Source: Porphyra umbilicalis
Taxonomy: Eukaryota > Rhodophyta > Bangiophyceae > Bangiales > Bangiaceae
DNA: 64,000 nucleotides
Reading direction: 5' to 3'
NCBI GenBank assembly: GCA_002049455.2
Contig: KV918781.1
Location: 186,001-250,000 of the forward strand
The position numbers were made by a program, and so were the translations under genes. Position 1 is the first letter of the stretch; every line of letters begins with the position of its first letter. The notes under the pieces were generated by a model. That model did not search any database and was not told the origin of the DNA. It saw only the letters and a list, made by a program, of their open reading frames with translations. Of the stretch, positions 1-10,594 are shown piece by piece.

Positions 1-37
1 AACGAGTTGCCAACGGAGCCTCCGTTGGCAACTCGTT
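1..37. repeat. Perfect hairpin at the left edge
   Basis: Bases 1-17 (AACGAGTTGCCAACGGA) are the exact reverse complement of bases 21-37, with a 3-base loop. The window starts at the first base of the arm, so the structure may extend further left. It could be the end of a fold-back or inverted-repeat element; nothing visible identifies the family. Confidence 0.7.
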
Positions 38-349
38 GGCCCTGGGGCCAACGGGTTATGTGCTCTGATTGGTCCATCGCGGTTTCACGGGGTTAAATGA
101 GTGACAAGTGGCAGTTCATATTGTCCTCAGATTGACCGATTTATCATATTTTTGTTTCGACGGCTACCCACGGAAGGAATATGATACCTCTCGGAAGTGG
201 ACGGCCGCGTGCCAGCTCGGGCCCAGGGTCTGGATCGTTGGGGAGTGTCACGTATCTATCATGCGGTGGCGCGTCGCCGAACGCGCTTGCGGGCCCGCCG
301 GAAACGCGGCACGATTCCACCGACACTGGCCAAACAATGGGATCTGGGC

Positions 350-1387
350 TATTGAGGGGGCACACAAGGCGGGGCGGGGTCAACGGGCCCCGCGTCAGAC
401 CCTCCTCAGGCTGCGACGCGGCCGCTCCGGCCGCCACGCGAGCCCGCGTGGCGGCCATGGCCAGCACCGGTGCGCGCCCGCCCCCCCCCCCTCTCCCCGC
501 ACCGACCGGCAGGGGCGGTGGCCTCCAGCAGTGCCTACGGCCGCCCCCACCGCCGCCGGCACCGCGCCAACCACCCCCGCACGCCGACGGCCGCCACCCC
601 CACCCCACCCACTGCAATCCCTGCCGTCCTCGCCGCCCCCACCGCCGTCGGCCGCGCCACCCCCGGCTGCCGCCGTCCTCGCAGCTATCGGTCGTCTCCG
701 AACCCGCCGCCTCCGTGAACGCCGCCGCCCCCTCCGCCGCCGACGTCGGTCACCCCCTCCCCCTCCCCCGCCGCCGTTCGCACCCGCCACCACCGCCGCC
801 CTCACCGCCGCCGCCGCCAGGCGCCGCCCGCTCCTACGCCGCCGCCCCCACCGCCGTCGGCCGCCACCGGCGGTGTCCGCCGCCGCCGCCCCCTCTCACC
901 CTGCCGCCGCCACCGTCCTCGGCCGCCCCCCCCGTCTCTTCCTACGCCGCCTGCTGCCGCCACCCTTTCCGTCGCCGCCGTCCCCTCCCCCGCCGCTGTC
1001 GGCCGACGGCGCCGTCTGCGGCTGGCCCCCCTGCCGCCGCCCCCACAGCCGCCCCCGCCGTCGCTGCCTCGCCTGCCGCCGCCGACCGCCGCTGTCACCG
1101 CCCCCGCCGACTGCCGCTTCCACCATTCGCTGTCCCCGGCCTCTCTTCTGTCCCCGCCGTTGGCGACGGCCGCCCCCGCCGTCGCCGCTCATGCCGCCAT
1201 TCCCGCCGCCGCCGCCGACGGCCGCCGCCCCCGACCCGACCGTCGCCGCTCGCCCCCGCCGCCGCCACATTCGACCGCCGCCCCCGCCGTCGCCCCCCCC
1301 CATACAATCGCCTCCGACCGCCGCCCCCGCTGTCGGCGCCCCCCAGCGCCGCCGCCGACGGCCGCCGTCACCACCCCCGCCGACCGA
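350..1387. repeat. GCC-rich minisatellite / low-complexity tract (left part)
   Basis: Degenerate CCGCCG/CCCCGCCGTCGGCCGCC units fill this stretch, with almost no A or T. Reading frames stay open in several frames on both strands and translate to Pro, Ala, Arg or Gly runs, so I call no gene. The tract resumes at 7745, so it was one continuous block before the CACTA-like element inserted. Confidence 0.8.
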
Positions 1388-1410
1388 CCCTACAAGAAAA
1401 TTTGACCGAA

Positions 1411-1545
1411 AATCCCAGGTTTTCTGCCTCGAAATCCCAGGTCGCCTGGGATACCGAGCCAAACCCACTTCCATGGAGCGATTTACCTGGGATTCCGTGC
1501 AACGGCGACCTGGCCCGTGCGGATCGACCTGGGATTTCGAGTCCA
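1411..1545. repeat. Left subterminal repeats (ACCTGGGAT / ATCCCAGGT)
   Basis: At least five copies of the core ACCTGGGAT or its complement lie within 160 bases of the left terminus, several followed by TTNCGAGCC-like bases. In CACTA elements such arrays bind the element's own DNA-binding protein; that role is inferred here. Confidence 0.8.
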
Positions 1546-2268
1546 ATGTCGCGGATCGGCCTGGATGGGATCCTCAGCCTCTCTGCTCATGCCGCTTCGC
1601 ACGCCAACAATCCCCGCCAGCTCGGAACAAATTGTGAAGTGGCCGTGTCCTCATACATTCCCGACCTTCGGCCTGCCCCATCGCCACCGCGGCGTAGTGA
1701 CACGTCAGGCTTCAGGGAGGGAGGGTATCCCCGGCTGGGCTTGTGCCCCGATACAGAAGGTCCGGTGACGCGGGCCGGCGGCGCTCTGGGCCGCCGCCAA
1801 GCGACCATTCCGGCATGTGGGGACATCAGGACCAGCATGCCTCGAGCTGTCAGACTGGAGCAGGGGGGGGGTGCAGCGGGTGGAAGGTGGCCAACACAGC
1901 GATGCATTGAGCCCCTCTCGTGTGCGTGCTGGAAGGGAAAAGTGAGACTTGTGGCCACCTGGTCGAAACACCTGAGGCTTATGACGAGCGAGCTGCTTCC
2001 AGTCTGGCCTTCCACCGTTGAGATCTAGATGCCGATGGAAGCTTCCAGAGCATTCCACTGTCAGCCGTGCAATCCTGCCATTTGATAGGGCACTGCTTCG
2101 CCCTGTTTGCCTGTAAAAGAGTCTCCCATGGCCTTACCGACGATGTGTTCCATCAGCCATCGACACTCGCATTGCCACCGCCGGTGCTCCTTCTTCGCCG
2201 CCTCGTCATCGACCTGCTGCTCCAGCTCCCCCCCCCATCCCAACCTCCACCCCCCACCAGCAGTGGCC

Positions 2269-5228
2269 ATGGTACCCTCTGGCGTCGGCGAGCGGTACGC
2301 CTGTTACTGCCCATCCTGCACGGACGACGGCCGCAGTGGTCCCAACTCGGTGTGTCGGTCAACTTTTTTCATCCACCGACAGCGTGAAAAGCGCCGTCGT
2401 CTGGAGCATGGCGGCCACGGTGGCGGTCCAGCAAATGCCCTACTCCCCAATGGTGGGGGGGGGGACCATCAGCGGGCGACGGGCTTTCGGTGCCGTCGGG
2501 CGGCCAGGGTGGACAACCGCCAGGGGATGACGGCGCCAGCGCACAGGCGGCCGTCGAGGCGGACCGGCGCCGATGCGATGCGGACGAAACGCCGGACGCA
2601 AGTGTGGCATCGAGCGATTCCACGTCAAACGACGGATCAGACGGATCAGACGGGTCAAACGACGTGCCACCACCGGATTTCATCGCTGATCCGGAGCCAG
2701 AAGATCAGATTGGGGCTCCACCAATCCCGATTTACCAACCAACCGTCAGCACGAACGAAGTGCGTCTGACGGTGGGCCAGTTTAAGGATTGCAGAGCAGA
2801 CCTTGCGCTGCATGCCTTTACAGTTCAACACGATTTGACGCAAGCGTCGATTGCGGATCTACTTCAATTAAGCTCCTCCGCGGCCACGTACTGCACGCCC
2901 CACCTTATGGAGCGTTTCGTCGATGCAAGCGTCAACTTGGAGACAAGGTTAGTCGACTGTTGCGTCCACGGGTGCGTGGCCTTCACCCATACGCGCGCGC
3001 AACAGACCACGTGCGACGCTTGCGGATCACCGCGCTTCAAAGCCAACGGCAAGCCGGCCAAACAGGTCACGTACTGGTCCTTGACATCCTGGTTGGCTCA
3101 CCTTCTCAGCGACCCCATAATTGGGAAGTCAATGATGGAGAACATGGCTGCGGCGCGCAAGGCTGTGGATGAAGTGGCCGACGGGGTCCACGACTACCCC
3201 CACAGCTCGAACTTCCGTCACTACCGCGATGCAGGACTACTTGATCACGGCCCTTTCGTACCAGTTAACTGTGGAACCGACGGCTTTCAGTTCTTTCGGC
3301 AGAACGGGTTCGAAGGCTGGCCGGTAACGGTCACACCCCTGAGCCTGAGCCCTAACCAACGGACGCGCATGAAGTATCAGCTACTGCTGGTCGTAACGCC
3401 TGGGCCAAGACAACCTGCCGACCTCGAATCGTTTCTACACCCCATTGCGGCGGAGTTAAACGAGCTGGCCAAGGGTGTTCCCGGTCTAATAGTAGCCAAC
3501 TCGCCAACCCCAGTCGTGTTAAGGGCCGGAGTGCTCAACTTTACGACGGATCAGCCGGGCGGCGACAAGCTCTGTCAGCTAACTGGCGTCAGCAGCTACA
3601 TTTACAACCGTTTTCGCCTCTTCCAGGGAATCTACGCTCCTGCAAGTAGCCATGTCTACTTCCCGCCTAAGGATCTAAGCGGCAAGTCTCTGTTCAAAGT
3701 ACGTGACTGCATTGCACCGCGACGCACGGCCGCAAGTATCGCCGTAAGTGCGGCTGAAGTGGAGGACGCGCGTGCAGAAGGCAGATCGGTCGCGTACCAG
3801 ACAAGGCTGCAGCAGAAGAGTGGCGTCAAGGGCTACTCCCTGTTCTTCGCGCCCAGCCCAGCAATGCGCACCGCCTACCCGCACCTGAAACACTTATGGA
3901 CAATGGGTCCTACCGCCGCCCCCTACGATACCATGCACTTGGTGCTCCTAAACGTTGTGCCGCACCTGTGGAAGCTCTTCGCTGGGCTTAAGCTGGTAAA
4001 CAACAAGAAGGACGAAGACTACTTCTTACCGAAGGCGACGGTGGCCCTCATCGGCCGGGAGCTGCGGGAGGCGCGCCAGACGGTGCCCCTGGCCCAGGCC
4101 AGATCTCTGAGAAATATCGACATCCATCAAAAGTCCTTCAAGGCGGTCGACTGGATGCACTTTATCCTGTGCAGCGGAGAAGTACTGCTGGCAAGTCGGA
4201 TTCCAAGCGCCTTCTACAAGATCTTCATGGCACTAAGCCGCGCCTGCCGTCTGCTATTCCGACCTAGGGGCGTATCTGAGGCGGATATCCAGTCGATTGA
4301 CAACGATCTCAAGTACTTCGTGACCAACTACTACGATAAGATATACCGCGGATCGGCCGAGCGGTTACCGCTCTGCCTGTCTACAATTTCTTCTCTTCTA
4401 GACATTGTTCCGCTGCTCCGCGCGTGCGGCCCAGCCTGGGTCGTCTGGCAGTTTCCGATGGAGCGGAAAATTGGGACGCTGGGAAAGCTGATCCGCTCCA
4501 GTTCAAGACCGCACGCCACCCTCGTCAAGAATGTCACGCGCAAATGCAAGGCCGACCTCATTACTTCCTTTGGCCAGCAATACTTACCCACCGAATGGGC
4601 AGAAACAACTAAGAAACGTTGGACGGCGCCCGGTCTTCCTCGCGGCAGCCTGAAGGTACCTCAGGATGTCGGCGCTGACTGCGCGCTGCTACCACCTAGG
4701 AGCGAGCCGGTGGGCCTTGAAGGGGCGGAGCTTTCCAGTATGCGGGCAGTGCTGATCCAAGAGAACGCCGACGAAGTGCCTCTTCAGGTTTTGGCTAAGA
4801 AGTACTACCGAGCTAAGCTGGCGTCCGGAAAAATTGCCGGATCTAGGCCTGTCGGGTCGGACTGCGACAAGCGCCGGCGCCGCAACTACTTGGTACGGAT
4901 CAACTCCCGAGAAGATTTCTTCCTCCCCGACGGTTCCGTGGGGGAGCGCTCAGTCTCAACGTTTGGGGCCATCTTACACTACGCGGCCGTGTTCATTGAT
5001 GGCCAAGCAATGGCCTTCGCCTACGTAGAGCGCGTTAAGTCGGCTAAGGACCGCCCCGGCCGGTATGGTTACGCGGCGACCAAGTACGGGATTGAGTGTA
5101 TCCTCGGGCTAGGCGGGTCGTGCGGATACGTACCAGTCGGCGCCGTGGCCGAAGTTGTCGCCACAATTGGGAGAGAGGGCCTCCATTTTGTGTTGTTTAA
5201 TAGGGAGCCGTTTTCTGAGGACCTGTAG
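2269..5228 (+). CDS. CACTA-like Tnp2-type transposase (copy 1), frame change near the N-terminus
   Basis: The main reading frame is open through 2490-5228 (about 912 codons) and matches the Tnp2/Transposase_21 type. It has an acidic Ser/Asp linker, then a core with a C-x-x-C region, a conserved DG (Asp codon 3279-3281, in CGTDGFQ), the WPV...R-x-K...PGP block, a candidate second Asp (codon 3549-3551, in TTDQPGGDKL) and a YDTMHLVLLNV motif. The first in-frame codon at 2490 is GTG, so translation must start upstream. An ATG at 2269 opens a different frame encoding a Cys/His zinc-finger-like segment (YACYCPSC...TFFIH) of the kind found at the N-terminus of these transposases. That frame meets the main one near a run of ten G (2455-2464). 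A tiny unrecognised intron, a shared indel or frameshifting could join them. It would catalyse cut-and-paste transposition in the nucleus. Confidence 0.88.
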
Positions 5229-5842
5229 AACCAGAAGGGGTGGGCTAAGAGGACGCAAACCACTTGTCATTGGATGTAATTAAGCGTGTAACTGCCTAAA
5301 AATAATAGAAAGCAGTGACGAAGACAAGAACAACTGCCATATTTACTTTGTACACGCAAACAATTGCAGCTCTGATTCATTCCAGTGACGTTTCTACGCC
5401 AACCGGATCTCGACCGGACCCAGGGCCCACGGAGGCCTCTGGGCCGCACGATCTCGGAAGAGCGGTCGAGGGGGCGGCATTGGTTTCCAATGGCCTCTGG
5501 CGGGGGTGCCCGTTCACCAGCACCGCCCGGCGGCAGCTTTCCGCCACCAGTGCTTCGTGGGCGCTCTACGGAAGGGGGGCGCTCAGAGCCTGCGCACTGT
5601 GAGTATTCTGGCCACGGCCCAGACGATGCCAGCGCACACCTGGCCACACTGACTACCACGGTGTGAGTGACGCGGTCACCGCAGTCGCAGGCACCACCCC
5701 GTCGCATCCAACGTCGCCTTCACCGTCGCGTCTCACAAAGGCACGCACACTCCCCGCCCCTTTTGCACCTGTCATCTGTGTCGCACTCTCGACGCTCCTT
5801 CCCCGATACCCCTGGACCGATCCTTTCCCGAGCTCCCGTAAC

Positions 5843-7224
5843 ATGGCGGCCGGCCGCAAGCGAGCGCGTGGTGCTAGCGGTACGTGTTGTTCGTTTCTTT
5901 GGATCTGATGTATATCCACTGCCCCCACCCCCCCACTCCCCCCCAACATCCCCCGTTCTGAGCGTGATTATGCTCTTTGTCCGTACGGCCACGTGTTATA
6001 TGTGTGTGATATGCTGTCCCATCTTTGTATGGACACCCGGTCCTCCTCGTCTGTCTTTTTTCGGCACAGAATGGTGTACATACGGGGGGAATGCACACTG
6101 GTATGGTGACTGACGAGACCGAAATACTTGAGTGCTTTCCTTTGCGTTGTGTTTCTTTGTGCTCGATATCCTTCTCTTCGATCCACTTCGTTTTCTTTCC
6201 AGGCAATTTGGCCGCCGCCGTCGCGGCGGCTGCAGCTCTGCCGGCGGCGGCTCCCCGCGCGTCGAACGACGCATCGTCACCCCCGCGAGCGCAGCCGAAT
6301 CGAACTTCGGGACGCCGGCGCGCGGCCGTTGCCACGCCGCCACCACCGCCGAATCGTCGGCTGTCCTCTCCCCGCGAGGCGTTGCCCCCGCCCCCCGTGC
6401 GAACGCGTCTCTCTTCTCGCGGTGCCGGCGCGCCAAGCTCTTCGGCGACGGGGGCTACTTCCGCGTGCCCGAACGGGCGCGGCAGCGCCGAGGCTGCGGC
6501 CGTTCCGGCGAGCCCTGCTGGGCCTGCGGCGGTTTTGAACGGCTCTTCGGAGCGCCCGCTGGTGGTTCTGCCCGTCCCATCTCGGTCACGTGGGGCGGGC
6601 AGGACCCGCGGCACCACGAACGGCCGGTGCGGATTCGATCTTCACCCGGACCCGGATGCCGCGCGGCGTGCGGTGGCGATACCCGCAGCCGCCGTCAACC
6701 GCTTGCCAGTTTTTCAGGTCCTTAACATCTCTGGGCCGGACGTGATACACATCAAGCCGCTGGCAAAGTCGGCCGCTAAGGTGTTTGACCCCCTCGTCAC
6801 CTTCTGCGCACAGGCGCGAGTGGACATTGACGTGGCCGTCCGGCACCTTGAGCGGTTCGAGCCGCGGCTGGGCGTTTGCGTTCGGAGCTGGGGTGCCTGC
6901 TGTCTACTGTCTAAGGTAGCCAACAACAGCGCGGCCTATCACAAGGCGCTCGCAAAGAAGGGGCAGGCCGGGCAGGCGGCGGCCGCGGCGGCGACGGCGG
7001 GCGGGGCAACGCTCCCGTCGCCGACACGGCCGCTGCCACCGCCGCCGACACGGCGGCTGCCACCGCCGCCAACACGGCCGCTGCCACCGCCGCCGAATCG
7101 GTCGGTGCGACCCTCGTCACCGGCTGCACGGGTCAGATCGGGAACTAACGCCAGCGATCACGCAACCGTTGACAGTGCGACGGGTGCCCAGTCGGCCGAG
7201 GATTTCTTTGCTTCTCATCGCTAG
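5843..7224 (+). CDS. Second gene of the CACTA-like element (TnpA-like candidate), one intron
   Basis: Exon 1 is 5843-5879 and exon 2 is 6203-7224, giving 352 residues. The intron 5880-6202 begins GTACGT and ends in the pyrimidine-rich TTTTCTTTCCAG; splicing joins MAAGRKRARGAS to GNLAAA in frame. The N-terminus is basic (GRKRAR, possible nuclear signal), followed by an Ala/Pro-rich disordered region. A compact segment around HPDPDAARRAV to LSKVANNSAAYHKAL is followed by Pro-rich repeats and an acidic end. AATAAA lies at 7227-7232, directly after the stop. I recognise no named domain. Position and partner suggest the accessory DNA-binding protein (TnpA role) that would recognise the subterminal repeats; that function is inference. 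The other copy encodes the same protein with two changes in the compact segment. Confidence 0.72.
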
Positions 7225-7226
7225 TT

Positions 7227-7232
7227 AATAAA
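7227..7232 (+). terminator. AATAAA polyadenylation signal of the second transposon gene
   Basis: AATAAA starts 3 bases after the TAG stop of the spliced gene, in an AT-rich stretch. The same signal occurs in copy 2 at 21950-21955. Confidence 0.6.
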
Positions 7233-7534
7233 CACAACCATCCGACCTGTTCACAACATTGTCTAATCAATGAATACTTGACTAAACGGAATATTGCTAT
7301 TATAGCAAGCTGTCAAGTATACTCGAACACAGCGTACAGCAGAAACTGATATGCCAGTACGTAATACCGTACTTCACTCTTATATGTAACATTCTTTGAA
7401 GGTATCCCAGTGTAAGATTGTGCAGTCACAACTGCACTCATACTTGAATATGGACCATTGCGCTGTCTGACAGCATTGCTCTCAGCCACCCATCTATGCA
7501 ACGTGGATGCCTGTGAGCGAACCAAAGTCCATAC

Positions 7535-7720
7535 AATCCCAGGTTGTACCTGGGATTCTAAGCCCCAGCGATGCCCGAAGATCCCAGGCAAGCTGGTATT
7601 CCGCATGAGCTTGAGGTCCTTTTTTCAGGGCTGTGAAGGTCTTCGACCTGGGATATTGAGCCACACAACCTGGTTTTTTGTGCCACTTCACCTGGTATTA
7701 TGGGCCATAAAACTTGGGAT
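7535..7720. repeat. Right subterminal repeats (ATCCCAGGT / ACCTGGGAT)
   Basis: ATCCCAGGTTGTACCTGGGAT forms a small inverted pair, followed by further variants (GACCTGGGATAT, ACCTGGTATT, ACTTGGGATTT) up to about 25 bases from the right terminus. They mirror the motif cluster at the left end. Confidence 0.8.
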
Positions 7721-7744
7721 TTCTCGTTAGATGTTCTAGTAGGG

Positions 7745-8790
7745 CGACAGCTCCGTCGACCGCCACGTCCGCCCCCGCCCCCGTCCCCGCCGTCGCCGTC
7801 CGACCCCGTCGCCGCCGTCGTCGTCCGCCCCCTACGACACAGCCGCCGACCGCCTCCCTGGCCGACCGCCGCCCCCGCCCCCGCCCCCATCCACGCCGGC
7901 TCCGTCCGCGCCGCGAGCCGCTACCGGCCACCGCCTCTGCCGTCGCCGCTCCGCCCGCCCCCGCCGACCGCCGCCTTCACCGTCGCCGCTCTGGCCGACG
8001 CCGCCGACAGCCGCCCCCGCCGCCGCCGCGGCCGACAGCCGCCTGAGCCAACGCCGGCTTCGCCGACCTTGCCGCCGGCGACCGCCGATCTGGCCGTCGC
8101 TGCCATCTTCGCCGCCGCCAACTGCGGCCACCACCGTCGTCTCCCCGGCTGACCGCCGCCCCCGCTCCCGCCCGCATCCACCCCGGCGCCGTCTGCGCCC
8201 CTCACCACCACGGACCGCCGTCTCTGCTGTCGCTGCTCCGCTGGCCCCCGCGGACCGCCACACACGCCAACGCCGGCTCCGCCGCCCCCGCCGCCGTAGA
8301 CTGCCGTGTCCGCTGTCGCCGCCCCCCCCTTCCCCGCCGACAGCCGCCCCCGACGCCGCTGCTCTGCCCGCCGCCGCCGACAGCCGCCCCCGCCGCCGCC
8401 CGCGCCGACCGCCGCCCCCGTCCACGCCGACGCCGTTTTCTTTCCCTGCCACCACGGACCGCCACCCACACCGTCGCCGGCCCCGCCGCCACCGCCGACA
8501 GCCACCGCCGACTGCTGCCCTCGTCCGCCTCACAGCTCCCGCCGCCGTTTTCCGCCGGCGCAACTCCTCCGCCGCCATCCCTCGCTTCTCCCTCCGCCGC
8601 GAAGGGCTCTCGAGCTGCGTCCCCCGCCGCCGTCCCCCGCCACCCCCACTACTCCCTCCGCCCTGTCCCACAAAAACCCTCCGCCAGCGCCGCCGTCTGC
8701 GGCCGCCCCCGCCCTCCCCACGGCTGCCACCTGCAGTCGCCGACTCTGTGGGGTCGCTGCCGCTGTAGCATCCGCAAAGTCAACGTACGG
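7745..8790. repeat. GCC-rich minisatellite / low-complexity tract (right part)
   Basis: Continuation of the CCGCCG-type tract interrupted by the transposon. Several frames are open on both strands with Pro/Ala/Arg or Gly/Arg translations; no domain is visible in any. No gene is called. Confidence 0.75.
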
Positions 8791-9198
8791 CGGCAGCCCC
8801 CCGAAAGTATTGTATTCGTCTAACTCCCACCACACAGGTCGTGCTTGTGCGGTGCAGTTTCTCACTTGAGAATTTTCGCCGATATGAACAATAATAATTG
8901 TGCCAGAAACAGCAGTCTTGGCCACTGACATGTCCGGAATCCGGCAGATAACCACTCAAATAATGTTCCCTGGCCTTTAGGTCAAGGGTACTATACCCGG
9001 ACTACAACGGCGGCCCACCTTCTAATTTTTTTTCTTCTAGTGCACGTTGCGGGAGTACTTATAAAACCCCCGTGGGACACTTTGCTCGCCTCTTGTGGAC
9101 GGAGGTCACCTCTGCGCTCCGTTTTTTCGCGAGGGAAAGTGTCAGTGGACGTCCACCGGGTTGTGTGCCAAGTGGCGAAGGCTGTGCTCATCTTCATC
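8791..9198. other. No gene recognised
   Basis: Mixed-composition sequence with an AT-richer stretch at about 8880-9000. No ORF with recognisable content and no terminal-repeat pair was found. Confidence 0.4.
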
Positions 9199-9885
9199 GC
9201 CGGCACGGAGCGCGGACGCGGTTGTCGCCTCAGTTTCCGGTTGGAAACACCCGTGAGGGGGGGTGGTGCGTTTACGCCGTCGTGGGGCGGATCCGTGGTC
9301 GTAATTTTCGGTTACTTGGTACATGGGGACGGTGGGGGTGCTGGGGAGGGGGGTCGGTGAAGGGGCTCGTTTGATTTTGAAAACAGAGAGGGTGGAGCGG
9401 TCGCGGCGGTCGCGGGGGAGTGATTTTAACGCGGAGCGGATGCTTGGGTGGCCGTGCTCTTATGGGGGTATGGCGACGCACTGCTGCAGGCGTGGTGACG
9501 GGGGGGATGCAAGACCGCTGTCGCTGTACGGTTTGACTGCGGGTTGATGGGGGCGGAGGTGGTGTTGGGAGAGGGTGGGGAGGGGGGGGGTGCGGCAACT
9601 GGTTGTCACTATGTGTCGTTGTTGACGTTGTCGCTGACGCGCCGGCACGGAGCGCGGACGTGGTTGTCGCCTCAGTTTCCGGTTGGAAACACCCGTGAGG
9701 GGGGGTGGTGCGTTTACGCCGTCGTGGAGCGGGTCTGGGGTCGTAAGTTTCGGATACTTGGTGCATGGGCAAGGTGGGGTGCTGGAGAGGGGGGCGTTCG
9801 TGGGAGGTCGTTTGAAGTTGAACGGTGCGGGCCGAGCGGTCGCGGCAAGCGCGAAAGTGATTCTGACGCGGAGCCGCCCAGTTTA
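9199..9885. repeat. Diverged tandem duplication, period about 442 bp
   Basis: About 240 bases starting at 9199 (GCCGGCACGGAGCGCGGACG) recur starting at 9641 with substitutions and small indels. Both copies share a CAGTTTCCGGTTGGAAACACC segment and a G-rich tail. A weaker third relative appears around 9940-10080. No protein is supported. Confidence 0.75.
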
Positions 9886-10552
9886 GTCTCTCGGTCGAGC
9901 GGGCAGTTGCCAGGGCTTTCAGACTGGGTCTCATGGTCGCAGACGTGGGGCGCTGGGTGGGGGAGCGGGGGCGGGGCAGTGGTGGACATGGTGGTTGCCA
10001 AGGTACAGTTCGTGAGCTGATTGATGAGGACGAAGGTGGTGCTGGGAGCGCGTGGGGAGGGGGGGGGGGGGGACTGGGCTGTACGCTGGTTGTTGCCGAG
10101 GCGGACTGGGCAACCTGCGGAGCGCCCCCTCCATCAAGGGGGGGCCGAGGGCGCGGGGTGATGTCGCGACGGCCAGTCTGGCGGCGGTAGCGTCGGCGGC
10201 AGTGCGGCGGCGGTGACGCGGCGGCTGCGCCGCGGAGGTGGCGTCAAGGACGGGGTGGCCTCTGTTTGCCACTCCCCGGTGCCACAGCAGCGGCACGACG
10301 ATGACGTCGCGGTCGCGGTGCGCCGATCGCTCGTGTGCGCGCGCTGCCGCGCCAACTGGCGGTCCAGCCGGCCGCCGTCTCAGCCGCCGCCTCCGCTAAC
10401 CGTCGCGTCGCCGCCGCACGGCGCTGCCGCGCGTCGCTGGCGTGGTGGCCGCCGCAACCCCTTGCAGCCGCCGCACACCACCACCCCCACCCGCGCCGCC
10501 GCGCACGCACTCACCACCCTCGCCGCCCCGCAGCGTAGCGCAACTCGGGGAC

Positions 10553-10594
<42 letters not shown>

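Larger units (their letters stand above)
1388..7744 (+). mobile_element. CACTA-like (CMC) DNA transposon, copy 1, complete, 6357 bp
   Basis: The element starts CCCTACAAGAAAAT and ends CTAGTAGGG, giving short imperfect terminal inverted repeats (CCCTACWAGAA). It is flanked by the 3-base duplication CGA (1385-1387 and 7745-7747). Both ends carry clusters of ACCTGGGAT motifs in both orientations, typical of the subterminal repeats of CACTA elements. It encodes a Tnp2-like transposase (2269-5228) and a second, spliced gene (5843-7224) on the same strand. A 3-base duplication, a Tnp2-type transposase and subterminal repeats fit the CMC/CACTA superfamily, although the outer bases are CCCTAC rather than the usual CACTA or CACTG. 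The copy at 16110-22467 differs at about 16 positions by eye. Confidence 0.93.

Noticed and set aside
181..2028. 615-codon ORF spanning the left minisatellite and the transposon end
   Set aside because: Crosses the transposon boundary; arises from GCC repeats plus the subterminal region.
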